Positions 19,639-27,888 of a stretch of 64,000 nt of DNA are shown here, one piece after another. Both the position numbers and the translations under genes were made by a program. Origin of the DNA: Litoreibacter janthinus (GTDB lineage Bacteria; Pseudomonadota; Alphaproteobacteria; Rhodobacterales; Rhodobacteraceae); NCBI RefSeq assembly GCF_900111945.1, contig NZ_FOYO01000001.1:2797751-2861750 (forward strand). The letters run 5' to 3'. Under the pieces are notes generated by a model. That model saw only the letters and a program-made list of their open reading frames with translations, was not told the DNA's origin and ran no database searches. Position 1 is the first letter of the stretch. Each line of letters opens with the position of its first letter.

Positions 19639-21519
19639 TCAGGTCGTGATGGGTTTGGGTTTCGCACGGTCCAAGACAATAACCGTGGCAATCAGGATCA
19701 GGCCGATAATGGCGCTCTGCCATCCTTGAAACAGCAGCGCGAGCCCCGCCGCAGCCGCCAAGCAGCGCACAAGCGGCGTCAGGCGTTGTGTCAGGCAGCC
19801 GATGATTGCGACGGCAATCGCACCGGTGCCCAAAGCTGCGGTAACGACGGCGAGCACATTTTCAACCATGCTGCCCTGCATCAAAATTCCGGGGCCGTAG
19901 ACAAAGGCAAACGGCAGCACAAAGCTTGTGGCCGCGTAACTTGCAGCCGTCCAGCCGACCTTGTTGACATCCGCCCCCGCGATCCCCCCAGCCACGTATG
20001 AGGCCAGCGCCACAGGGGGTGTAATTGTCGAAATACAACCGTAGTAGAAGACGAAGAAATGCGCCGTCAACACAGGCACATCAAGGCGCACCAAAGCCGG
20101 AGCCACAACCGTCGCAAGGATCAGATAGGCCGCCGTGGTCGGCAGCCCCATGCCTAGCACGATCGACGTCAGCATGGTGAAGAACAGCGCCAAGAACAGG
20201 TAGCCGCCGGACGCGACGTCAATCAGCGTGGCGATCTTGGAGCCCAAGCCGGTGACGCCCAATACGCCTGCAATGATCCCCGCCGCCGCACAGGCCGCCG
20301 AGATGGTCACAACGCTCCGCGCACCCTCGGAAACGCTGTTGAAGATCTTTGCAAAGAACGCCCCATCAATCTTGCGGTTCCAGACCACATCTAACCCGAT
20401 CAGAGCCACCATCGCCCAAAGCGACGCCATGAAGGGTGAGTAGCCCATCAGCATCATGGTAATCAGCGTGCCGAAAGCGAAAATGAACGGACCGCCTTTG
20501 ATAAGAACATGGAGAAGCGGTACTTCCTCCCCCGCCTCTGCGGTGTTCGGTGCGATGCCCATGCGAACTGCCTGCAAATGCACCACAACAAAAGCTGAAC
20601 CAAAGAACAGCAATGCGGGCAACAGAGCCGTCACCATGATCGAGGTGTAGGGCACGCCCACAATCTCGGCCATGATGAAGGCGGCAGCGCCCATCACTGG
20701 CGGCATGATCTGCCCACCGGTCGACGCCACAGCCTCGATCGCCGCCGCCTGATGCGGTTTGTAACCTTCGCGCTTCATAATGGGGATCGTTACAGTGCCC
20801 GTCACCGCAACGTTGCCTGCCGCGGAGCCGGATACCATGCCGATCAGCGTCGAAAACAGCACGGCGGATTTAGCACTGGCGGCCCGAAGCCCACGTGTGC
20901 ACCGCGTGGACAACTCGAAAAAGAAGTCGCCTGCGCCGAAGTTTGACAAGAGCGCGCCAAAGATAGTGAAGACGATAATGTAAGTCGCAGCCACTCCGAC
21001 AGGTATGCCGTATATGCCTTGAGTGTCAGTGGTCAGAACCAGCACGATCCGCTCGAGGCTGGAGCCACGTCCCTCCAAAACACCGGGCAGATACGGCGCG
21101 GCAAAGGGATAGAGAAAAAACACCAGCGTGATGCCCGCGAGGATCAACCCGATCCCCCGGCGGGCGGCCTCAAACACCACCAGCAACAAGACAAGACCTG
21201 CGATGTAGTCCCCTTCTGATGTGATCCCGCCGCTGAAAGCGATGGTTTTCCACCGGCTAAGCAGCCAGAGGCTTGCACCAAGGGTCGCGGCAACCAGCGC
21301 CGCCGACACCAAGCTATTCGCCACAGTCCCCGCCAGCCGCGCCGACGCGGGCTTGATCACAAACAGCAAGGACAATGCCAACATGACATGTGTAACGCGC
21401 ATCGGCATGGTCGATATCGCCACAACGCCCGAGACGATCAATAGGTGATACGCGCCCAAGCCGAAGCCAGCAAGAAGGATCGCATTTTGGAGCGTGAACA
21501 GGCGCTTAGAGACTGTCAT
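19639..21519 (-). CDS. TAXI-type TRAP permease, fused small and large subunits
   Basis: A 626-residue 4TM/12TM fusion, the permease form that accompanies TAXI receptors. The N-terminal about 170 residues give the DctQ-like helices; the rest is DctM-like, with STLIGMVSGSAAGNVAVTGT, GGQIMPPVMGAAAFIMAE, GMGLPTTAAYLI and STITPPVALASYVAGG. The frame reaches a TTG at 21540 but the ATG at 21519 (MTVSKRLFTL) is more natural. Upstream is the receptor gene, separated by a strong GC hairpin; downstream is a cupin. Confidence 0.93.
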   Translation of the reverse strand: MTVSKRLFTLQNAILLAGFGLGAYHLLIVSGVVAISTMPMRVTHVMLALSLLFVIKPASARLAGTVANSLVSAALVAATLGASLWLLSRWKTIAFSGGITSEGDYIAGLVLLLVVFEAARRGIGLILAGITLVFFLYPFAAPYLPGVLEGRGSSLERIVLVLTTDTQGIYGIPVGVAATYIIVFTIFGALLSNFGAGDFFFELSTRCTRGLRAASAKSAVLFSTLIGMVSGSAAGNVAVTGTVTIPIMKREGYKPHQAAAIEAVASTGGQIMPPVMGAAAFIMAEIVGVPYTSIMVTALLPALLFFGSAFVVVHLQAVRMGIAPNTAEAGEEVPLLHVLIKGGPFIFAFGTLITMMLMGYSPFMASLWAMVALIGLDVVWNRKIDGAFFAKIFNSVSEGARSVVTISAACAAAGIIAGVLGVTGLGSKIATLIDVASGGYLFLALFFTMLTSIVLGMGLPTTAAYLILATVVAPALVRLDVPVLTAHFFVFYYGCISTITPPVALASYVAGGIAGADVNKVGWTAASYAATSFVLPFAFVYGPGILMQGSMVENVLAVVTAALGTGAIAVAIIGCLTQRLTPLVRCLAAAAGLALLFQGWQSAIIGLILIATVIVLDRAKPKPITT

Positions 21520-21544
21520 GTAAGTGGACCCAACGATCAAAGGG

Positions 21545-21569
21545 AACGGGGGGCGGAATGCCCCCCGTT
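21545..21569 (-). terminator. Intercistronic stem-loop between TAXI receptor and permease genes
   Basis: AACGGGGGG and CCCCCCGTT form a perfect 9-bp stem around a 7-base loop, starting 7 bp after the receptor stop. There is no T-run after it on the minus strand, so it probably acts as an attenuator or 3'-end protector that keeps receptor mRNA more abundant than permease mRNA. Confidence 0.65.
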
Positions 21570-21576
21570 ATTGGCT

Positions 21577-22509
21577 TTACTTCGAGTCGAAATAGGCCTG
21601 AGCACCAGCGTGCAACGGGATCGCCAGTTTCAAAGACATCGCAGGGTCGATCTGACGCGCGTTCGCATTTTCTTCTTTCAACTCGTCCAGATTGTCGAAG
21701 ATTGCAGCCGTCACCGCTTGCACGGTCGCCGCATCCAATGAATTCGGCGCGACAAGCATGTTGTTCACCCCGATCACCATGCCGCTATCGGCGGTGCCGT
21801 AAACGTCTGTCCCGATCTCAACCGGAAGATAGGCACCGTTTGCTTCAAGTGCCTCATCCAGTTTGCCGTCAGAGAACTTTATGAACCGCAGCTTCGCCCC
21901 CGCTGTCGCTTGCATGACAGCCCCAGCCGGATAGCCCGACAGTGCCAATGCGGCGTCAACCGTGCCGTCCGTTAACTGGCTGAACCCGTCAGAGTAGGAC
22001 ACGAAGCTTGGTGTAATATCCTCAATCGCCATTCCGTGCAGAGGCATCAGGAAGTTGACAAAGCCCAGCGTGCCCCCGCCCGCGGGGCCAACTGCCACGC
22101 GCTTGCCAGCCAAGTCCTCGAATGTCTGGATGTCGCTGTCTTCCAGCACCATCATATGCAAAACCGACGGATGCAGCGCCGCCACTGCGCCGATGTCGAT
22201 CGGGCCGGCTTTGGTGTAGGGGCCTTTGCCCTTCACAGCCAGCACAGCGAGGTTGTTGTTGGTAATTGCGATCTCGACCTCCCCCGCGGCGATCAAGTTG
22301 GGGTTCTGCACCGATCCGCCTGTCACAATCGGAACCATGGAGATCCCGTTTCCAGCATGTTTGGTCACAACGTTCGAGATGCTCTGCCCCATCGGGTAGA
22401 ACGCGCCGCCAAGTGATGCGGTGCCAATTCTCAGCTCCTCAGCGGACGCAGTTGAGGCAGCAACAGTGAGCGCAGCAGCACCCATAAATGTTTTGATAGA
22501 TGTAAACAT
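21577..22509 (-). CDS. TAXI-family TRAP solute receptor
   Basis: A 310-residue exported binding protein. The signal peptide (IKTFMGAAALTVAASTASAE) is cleaved after residue 23 or so, and the mature protein begins ELRIGTASLGGAFYPMGQSI, the hallmark of TAXI receptors. LAGKRVAVGPAGGGTLGFV and DAALALSGYPAGAVMQATAG are other family blocks. A GGGAGG ribosome site precedes the ATG by 5 bases. The exact 20-bp copy of the operator of the FAH/YciI promoter lies 51 bp upstream, so this system appears to share regulation with genes 13 kb away. Confidence 0.93.
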   Translation of the reverse strand: MFTSIKTFMGAAALTVAASTASAEELRIGTASLGGAFYPMGQSISNVVTKHAGNGISMVPIVTGGSVQNPNLIAAGEVEIAITNNNLAVLAVKGKGPYTKAGPIDIGAVAALHPSVLHMMVLEDSDIQTFEDLAGKRVAVGPAGGGTLGFVNFLMPLHGMAIEDITPSFVSYSDGFSQLTDGTVDAALALSGYPAGAVMQATAGAKLRFIKFSDGKLDEALEANGAYLPVEIGTDVYGTADSGMVIGVNNMLVAPNSLDAATVQAVTAAIFDNLDELKEENANARQIDPAMSLKLAIPLHAGAQAYFDSK

Positions 22510-22559
22510 AGAATCCTCCCTAGATTGAGGTCAGTTTACCGCCCTTCTGCTAGATTGCA

Positions 22560-22579
22560 AAAAAAATCGATATTTATTG
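22560..22579. promoter_or_regulatory. Candidate operator, ATCGAT-centred site 3
   Basis: On the minus strand this reads CAATAAATATCGATTTTTTT, identical over 20 bases to 9430-9449. It lies 51 bp before the TAXI receptor start and in the same orientation relative to that gene as site 1 is to the YciI-like gene. See site 1 for the proposed regulator. Confidence 0.6.
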
Positions 22580-22647
22580 CTGATGAGCCCGAAAATCGCC
22601 AGCGCCGTTCGCCGAATTCCATGTCTTACGCGACAGACCTACCCTTG

Positions 22648-23733
22648 TTATTTACGGGAATCCTCAAGCACCTTGCCACTCCTGCGGCGGAAACTGAGTT
22701 TAGATCCATCTGAATACTCGAAATGCGACTCTTCGGTGTCAATGAGCTCTGTCAAGGCGGGCGACCCAATCGTTTCGTTCAGAATCGACAGGAGCTGCTC
22801 AAGTTTGCCCGCCATATCCAGATGCCGTTTCGCCAAATGCTTGGCCACTTTCGGCTCTTGATCAAAGTCCGGCCCCAGCAGAAAGGTCAGCACGGCCCAA
22901 TAGTAAATCTCGTCTTCTTCCTCATGACCTTTGCCACGGGCAGTTTCGGCGGCTGCGACGACAAGTTGATACACGTTATCATGCTCCTGAGCGCGCGGCA
23001 GGTCTGGAAAAGCGTCCGCGATGAACACGGTAATTTCTGTGTAAAAGCCGCGTTGAACGCAAGCCGTCAGGGCCTCGAACTGAGGCGCATCAATGCGGCG
23101 GAATGGTTGCGCCATATGATAGCCTTCATCCGTGGGCTGCGGCTCAATTGGCGTCCATTCATATTCCGCGCCTGGCGAGGTTTCGATCCCACGCAGCAAC
23201 GCGCCCTCCTCCATGCGATACAGCGTCCACCCTTGTGTCAAATCTGTTGGCGCAGCGACAGTATCAATGCCGCTCATGAAGTCTTCCCACTGCTCTGAAA
23301 AGCCGGTGGACAGAAAGCAGCTTAGCGTCCGGCCATCGAAAAAGCGAAAATAGGCAGGCTCGTCTTGGCTGGGGATCAGCACGGATTGGAACCGTTTCAA
23401 CCGCGTTCGGGCAGCGGATAGATCATGCGCCATGAACACCACAATTCCCAGCCTGCGTGGAAAGCCGTCTTCAATCCAGAACGGAATCAGCTCCGGTCGC
23501 TGAGCGAGATCAATGAGCAGCGGGGAGCGCGCATGCGCCTCGTCGCGCGGCAGGTTTGGCTGGCCGAAAAGCGGCTCCCAGCCGTGCGGCTTGGCGCGGG
23601 TCAACTTTACAAGATCTTCCTGCCAGCTCCCGTCGATGACCAGATACGCGTGAGTGCCGTCAGCGGCAGCTCCGGCACTCCAATGCTCTAAAGCCAATTG
23701 CAAATTGGCGCTGCGTTCTTCGGGGGAGATCAT
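22648..23733 (-). CDS. DUF4123 type VI secretion effector adaptor
   Basis: A 361-residue cytoplasmic chaperone-like protein. The N-terminal 130 residues match DUF4123 (Tap/TEC): THAYLVIDGSWQEDLVKL, then PLFGQPNL, SPLLIDLA and a long block ending PAYFRFFDGRTLSCFL. Such adaptors load a toxin onto a particular VgrG or PAAR tip before secretion. The C-terminal two thirds is variable, rich in acidic and aromatic residues, and probably reads the cognate effector. It is the last gene of the vgrG cassette, 12 bp after the candidate immunity gene. Confidence 0.88.
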   Translation of the reverse strand: MISPEERSANLQLALEHWSAGAAADGTHAYLVIDGSWQEDLVKLTRAKPHGWEPLFGQPNLPRDEAHARSPLLIDLAQRPELIPFWIEDGFPRRLGIVVFMAHDLSAARTRLKRFQSVLIPSQDEPAYFRFFDGRTLSCFLSTGFSEQWEDFMSGIDTVAAPTDLTQGWTLYRMEEGALLRGIETSPGAEYEWTPIEPQPTDEGYHMAQPFRRIDAPQFEALTACVQRGFYTEITVFIADAFPDLPRAQEHDNVYQLVVAAAETARGKGHEEEDEIYYWAVLTFLLGPDFDQEPKVAKHLAKRHLDMAGKLEQLLSILNETIGSPALTELIDTEESHFEYSDGSKLSFRRRSGKVLEDSRK

Positions 23734-23745
23734 ATGAGGTAGGCC

Positions 23746-24237
23746 CTATCGCTCTTCCGGGAAGCCAAGCTCTCGTGCGAAGTCGGGATCGTCGAGCATG
23801 AGCTGGATCATCGCTTCCTCTTCGGAAAGCGAAGGGTCGAACTTGTTCAGGGCTACGCCGCCGTAAACGGTAAAAAGCGGACGGGCCTGCCGGAACCGGG
23901 AGAGGAAAGCATGAATAAAGCGGATCCCAAATCTTGGCGTTGCGTTCTCGAAAAAGATCGTGCCGTCGGGTCGTTTGAAATCGACCTGCGGCAGGTCCGC
24001 GAGATCGTCGGCACTCGGGTCAGGAACGCTGGTGAGCAGCATCTCGAAGCCGTCGAACTCGGCGCGCTCCACCCCCAAAACGCCAATGGTGTCACTCAGC
24101 CAGAGCATCAGATCCTCTTCGAGATAATCAAGCATGCCTTCTGGCTTTCCGGCCTGCTGACCGGCGAACAGAAAATGATAGGGAACATCAAACTGGGTTT
24201 TCAGCCATTCGCGTTCGTCATCGGATGTTGTGACCAT
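23746..24237 (-). CDS. Unknown 163-residue protein, candidate immunity protein
   Basis: No family recognised. The protein is acidic (EYLEEDL-type runs, DPSADDLADLP, final acidic helix), has no signal peptide or membrane helix, and looks like a compact cytoplasmic alpha/beta protein. It sits between the putative nuclease toxin and the adaptor, 13 bp after the first, where type VI cassettes commonly encode the immunity protein. A cytoplasmic immunity protein fits a DNA- or RNA-cutting toxin. Alternatively it may be a second accessory chaperone. Confidence 0.75.
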   Translation of the reverse strand: MVTTSDDEREWLKTQFDVPYHFLFAGQQAGKPEGMLDYLEEDLMLWLSDTIGVLGVERAEFDGFEMLLTSVPDPSADDLADLPQVDFKRPDGTIFFENATPRFGIRFIHAFLSRFRQARPLFTVYGGVALNKFDPSLSEEEAMIQLMLDDPDFARELGFPEER

Positions 24238-24250
24238 CTTGGGTGCTTAC

Positions 24251-25156
24251 CTATTCAGCGTCTCGGTTTCGAAGGGCTTCGTTCGCTCGGTTGATCTCGT
24301 TATACGCCTCAACAATTGCGGGTAAGTGACGCACGATGCCCGCAAGCCGATTTGCGACGAGGAGACCGTAGTAATAGACTATCGGCCCACCCGCTTGGCT
24401 GCAATTGACGTCCAGCCCGATATGCCAACACGGGCGCGCAGGCGGATCGGGATTGTTTGCGACAACCCCGTATGTCTGGAATTGCCGCTGGATACGGGAG
24501 GCATCATGGGGCGGTGTGTAGTCGTTATCCCCGAAGCCGCGCGTGGGGCGCGGCATCTGGTATTTGGCCTCGCGCATCCAACAGCTTGCGGATCGCTCCC
24601 CATCGGGCTGGGCAATTCTGCCGCCGCCACGGCACGTATATTCCCAGTTCCCACAGGTATCGATTTGATACTGATGCCCGCGCTGGATCGCAACTTGGCC
24701 GCCGCTGCCACGCAAAAAATCGCTTTCGTCAAAAGTCGGACGGAACCGCATCCGGTTCGACACGGGAACATTGCCGCGCCTGAGCCATACCGTGCGGAAT
24801 TGCACCGGATGACAGCAGCTTTTCGTACGCCGCCGGATCCGGTTTTCGGCCCGCACAGTTTCCCCAAGCCGTGTTTGGGTGTTGGTGCCCGTGAATGGCG
24901 GCGCCTCATACCCCTCGCCCGTCAAAGACTCTGGAATTGCAGGGGGGGCTTGGGCACCCGGCGTTGTTCCGGGCACTGTTCCCGGAGCCGGGGCTGGCGG
25001 ATTGCCCGGCACAGGGACTGGCACAGGGATCGGAGGTGGTGGCACAGGCCGTGGCATCGGTGGGTTGAGCCGACGGTAAAGGTCCCGCAGCGCACGCGCC
25101 AGATCGTCCGCAGCACTGCCGCCGCCGGGGGACGTGGGAAAAGGTCCGCGCCCCAT
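24251..25156 (-). CDS. Proline-rich putative type VI effector with nuclease-like C-terminus
   Basis: A 301-residue protein in two parts. Residues 1-75 form a flexible linker with a Pro/Val/Pro-rich tract (about 33-55) typical of effectors threaded through a PAAR tip. Residues 100-270 form a compact cysteine-containing domain. The order QRGHQYQI (158-165), WMREAKYQ (193-200, with a Glu-x-Lys pair at 196/198), RIQRQFQTYG (221-230) and ARPCWHIGLD (240-249) resembles Tox-REase-5-like restriction-endonuclease-fold toxins. That match is from memory of the family pattern and is tentative. It follows PAAR by 3 bp and precedes a candidate immunity gene. Confidence 0.75.
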   Translation of the reverse strand: MGRGPFPTSPGGGSAADDLARALRDLYRRLNPPMPRPVPPPPIPVPVPVPGNPPAPAPGTVPGTTPGAQAPPAIPESLTGEGYEAPPFTGTNTQTRLGETVRAENRIRRRTKSCCHPVQFRTVWLRRGNVPVSNRMRFRPTFDESDFLRGSGGQVAIQRGHQYQIDTCGNWEYTCRGGGRIAQPDGERSASCWMREAKYQMPRPTRGFGDNDYTPPHDASRIQRQFQTYGVVANNPDPPARPCWHIGLDVNCSQAGGPIVYYYGLLVANRLAGIVRHLPAIVEAYNEINRANEALRNRDAE

Positions 25157-25159
25157 AAG

Positions 25160-25534
25160 CTAGCTGGCCCCGGTCGCTTCGTCTTCGCAGGTCTCGCAGA
25201 ACGCCTCTCGCGTGAGTCCGGGGGGCGAATTGCCACCGATCAGCACATCACCGGAGCCGGTGGAATGCGCACCACCGCAGGAGATCGGATCGCCCACCCG
25301 TCCCGCCTGTTTGTTGTTCACCAGAACCGTAGGCGACCCTTGGCTAAGGTTGCGCGGATGCGGCGGCGCAGGGCAAACGGGGCAAGGGTGCGGCACATAC
25401 GCATCGCCTTGGCGAAATGCCGGGCGGTAGTTAATCAGCACGTCGCCCGACCCAGAAATTGCAGGCGTGGGCGGGTAATGGCACCCGTGGCCGGAACCGA
25501 TATCGCCCAAACGGGCTGCGGGTTTTCCTGACAT
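25160..25534 (-). CDS. PAAR-domain spike tip protein
   Basis: A 124-residue PAAR protein that sharpens the VgrG spike and carries effectors. PAARLGDIGSGHGCHYPP at the start, INYRPAFRQGDAYVPHPCPV, then VLVNNKQAGRVGDPISCGGA and GSGDVLIGG give the repeating PAAR pattern with His and Cys candidates for the zinc site. The C-terminal 20 residues (CETCEDEATGAS) are a cysteine-rich extra. It lies 17 bp after vgrG and 3 bp before the effector gene. Confidence 0.93.
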   Translation of the reverse strand: MSGKPAARLGDIGSGHGCHYPPTPAISGSGDVLINYRPAFRQGDAYVPHPCPVCPAPPHPRNLSQGSPTVLVNNKQAGRVGDPISCGGAHSTGSGDVLIGGNSPPGLTREAFCETCEDEATGAS

Positions 25535-25551
25535 ATCGAATGCTCCCTTCG

Positions 25552-27618
25552 TTACTTCTTGAACGACCGCGCGTAGCGCGTCGCATGTGGCCCAGCATAT
25601 TTTTTCGGCTTCAACGGTTTCATTCGGTCGATCTTCTTACCCTTCTTTGCAGAACCGCCAGAGTTGATCCGCGTGAGCGTGCCATTGATCGTCACCCCGG
25701 AGCCGTCGATCTTGACGAAATTGCCACCGACATTGAATGAAATGGTCGAACCGGCAGTCAGCACAATATCCGTGCCTGCGTCGACAAACTGGGTGGTCCC
25801 CACCTTGTTGTACTGCTTGCCGCCAGTTTCGGTGCGCATGTCCTTATCGACATAGGTGTCGGCGTTGCGTTCAACTTCAATCACGCGGTCGCCGGTCACT
25901 TTGAGATAGTCGCAAATCTTGATTGCATCCACGCGGCTGCCATCAAGTTGCATGTGTTGGCTGCCCTTGATGTGCTCTCGGTGGTCGCCTTGAACCTCCA
26001 TGTCCTTGTCGCCCCCGACTGATTGTGACTGTGAGCCATCAACACGGCGGTGGCGCGAGCCTTGCGTCAGCCATGTCTCGTTATCTTTGATATAGGCGTT
26101 CAGGTATTTCTCGGCCTGAAGATAAACCTCTTCCTCGTCGCTCTCGTCCTCAAACCGCAACTCGTTATAGCCCGTGCCCCTGTGGGTGTCGGTCTTGAAG
26201 GTCGAGCGCGCCTTATAGGCAGGCAACGTATAGGGCGGATCGTTCTGGCCGTTATAGACGCATCCAGTCACCAAGGGCTTGTCTGGATCGCCCTCCAAGA
26301 ATTCGACGACAACCTCCATCCCGATGCGCGGGATGACCATGCCGCCCCACCCTTTATGGGCCCAGTTTTGCGACACTCGGCAGCGCATGGAATGGCGCTT
26401 GAGCAAGTCCCAATGGAAATGCACCAAGATACGGCCATACTCATCGCAATCGATCTCCCCGTCGCCCACGACAGCCGCGGTTTGCGGGCCTTCAACGACG
26501 GGTATGTGCGTTTTGCGTTCCGGCGCAAGCGGCGCGGTTTCAGGCATCAGCGTGTAGTCGCCAGTGTAGGAATAATTGTCGTTTCCTGTGTCGCCGGTTG
26601 CGAACGCGTTCGACGTGTAATTATGCGTCGCACTCAGGCAGATGAAGTCCTTGTCGGACACCGCCGAAAGCGGATCACCCGTCAGCCCAAGCCGCATGCC
26701 AGCCCCAAGCGAAATGCAGTCGCCCACAGCGCGGTGACGTATATCGTGACCGCGTTCCTGAATGACCCGCAGCGCGGCAACGCCTTTTCCTATCCCCTGC
26801 TCAAGGTAGTCGCCGGGATAGTCGTAACTTTCCATCTGCCCTTGCGCATATTGTGCGTCGCCCAATTGGTCCGCTTCCATCGCGGCGCGCGGCTTCTTGA
26901 AGTTGTAGTCGGTGAGCCGGATGGCCCCGACAGTCATGTTGCGCTCCGGCTCCCATTGCCAGAAATGCTCTCCCGGTGGGCGGTTTTGACCGTCAACCTG
27001 CCAGAAATCCCGCGTCCCGCCTTCAATTTTGGCGTGGCTGTCGACGGCATCGGTCAGCACCAGACAATGCGAACCTCGTTTGTGTTCGAAATGATAGGAA
27101 ATGCCGAACCGCTCCATCTGGCGCATCGCAAAATCCATATCGCTTTCGCGGTATTGAACCGTGTATTCCAGCTCACGGTAGCTCTGAACCACGTCAAACT
27201 TCACCGCCGGATCACCAAGCCCAAGATAAGGTGCAAACACCTCCTCCAGAATTTGCACCACGGTCATCTTGTGGAAAATCCGCTGGTCCCGACGCTGATC
27301 TAGAAGCGAGAACCACGAGCGCAGCGACATACGATAGCGAAACCCGCCTTCAGCAGGCCCAAGCCAACGCGCCTGAGTGACGATGCCATCGAAAAAGCGT
27401 TTATTGCCTGTGCCTTGCACGTCGAATTCCAAGCTCGCATGGGTCCCCACCAAAGCGTTGAAATCAGCGTTGTCGTTCAGCGAAAGTGCATCGACCTCGA
27501 ATTCGAACAGTGAATTGACATGTTCTGCGCCCCGAAAGCGCATCAAGACAAGTTCGTCCTTGCCAAGGTCAGTATGCAAAATGCCCGCACGGTCTGCCTG
27601 AAGCAGTTGAATATTCAT
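25552..27618 (-). CDS. vgrG: Type VI secretion spike protein VgrG
   Basis: A 688-residue trimeric spike protein. The N-terminal gp27-like part (about 1-380) includes FRGAEHVNSLFEFEVDALSL and VQYRESDMDFAMRQMERFG. The gp5-like OB domain follows, with RCRVSQNWAHKGWGGMVIPR and EVVVEFLEGDPDKPLVTG, then a beta-helix ending in VGGNFVKIDGSGVTING. A short, strongly basic tail of about 30 residues (KKGKKIDRMKPLKPKK) extends past the spike and could contact cargo. No tss core genes are in the window, so this is an orphan vgrG cassette. An inverted repeat at 27652 precedes it. Confidence 0.96.
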   Translation of the reverse strand: MNIQLLQADRAGILHTDLGKDELVLMRFRGAEHVNSLFEFEVDALSLNDNADFNALVGTHASLEFDVQGTGNKRFFDGIVTQARWLGPAEGGFRYRMSLRSWFSLLDQRRDQRIFHKMTVVQILEEVFAPYLGLGDPAVKFDVVQSYRELEYTVQYRESDMDFAMRQMERFGISYHFEHKRGSHCLVLTDAVDSHAKIEGGTRDFWQVDGQNRPPGEHFWQWEPERNMTVGAIRLTDYNFKKPRAAMEADQLGDAQYAQGQMESYDYPGDYLEQGIGKGVAALRVIQERGHDIRHRAVGDCISLGAGMRLGLTGDPLSAVSDKDFICLSATHNYTSNAFATGDTGNDNYSYTGDYTLMPETAPLAPERKTHIPVVEGPQTAAVVGDGEIDCDEYGRILVHFHWDLLKRHSMRCRVSQNWAHKGWGGMVIPRIGMEVVVEFLEGDPDKPLVTGCVYNGQNDPPYTLPAYKARSTFKTDTHRGTGYNELRFEDESDEEEVYLQAEKYLNAYIKDNETWLTQGSRHRRVDGSQSQSVGGDKDMEVQGDHREHIKGSQHMQLDGSRVDAIKICDYLKVTGDRVIEVERNADTYVDKDMRTETGGKQYNKVGTTQFVDAGTDIVLTAGSTISFNVGGNFVKIDGSGVTINGTLTRINSGGSAKKGKKIDRMKPLKPKKYAGPHATRYARSFKK

Positions 27619-27651
27619 GAGGTCACCAAAATAATCGACGTTAATAAATTA

Positions 27652-27676
27652 GATTAAGACTAACCGATTCTTAATC
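27652..27676. promoter_or_regulatory. Inverted repeat before vgrG
   Basis: GATTAAGA and TCTTAATC are perfect 8-bp inverted arms separated by 9 bp, 34-58 bp before the vgrG start. Their arrangement fits a dimeric repressor or activator site overlapping the promoter of the effector cassette. No binding protein can be named. A transcriptional role is preferred over a terminator because the arms are AT-rich. Confidence 0.5.
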
Positions 27677-27888
27677 AAAAACAACGACAAGCATCATTTG
27701 GGCTTATTGGCTTACCGTGCCGCCCTGCGAGCGCTCGACCTCTCACGGCGTCCCCGTCACGGCGCTCTAAGGGGAATTCCTTACAGCGCCTTGCCTGCCA
27801 TCGCGCCGTCAGCGCCCTCTGCGCAAGCACCAGTTAGTGCTTTCGAACCGAACCGACGTGCCGAGACTTTATCGTTGGGTCCGAGCTT
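27677..27888. other. Gap between vgrG and the MFS gene: no gene seen
   Basis: About 210 bp, GC-rich, without a convincing start, ribosome site or codon pattern on either strand; the short plus-strand frame here is Arg/Ala/Pro-rich and looks random. A direct repeat TCACGGCG occurs twice within about 25 bp near 27743-27765, of no clear meaning. Confidence 0.5.

Noticed and set aside
24326..27303. Long plus-strand frames across the PAAR, effector and vgrG genes
   Set aside because: All are shadows of well-supported minus-strand genes with recognised motifs.
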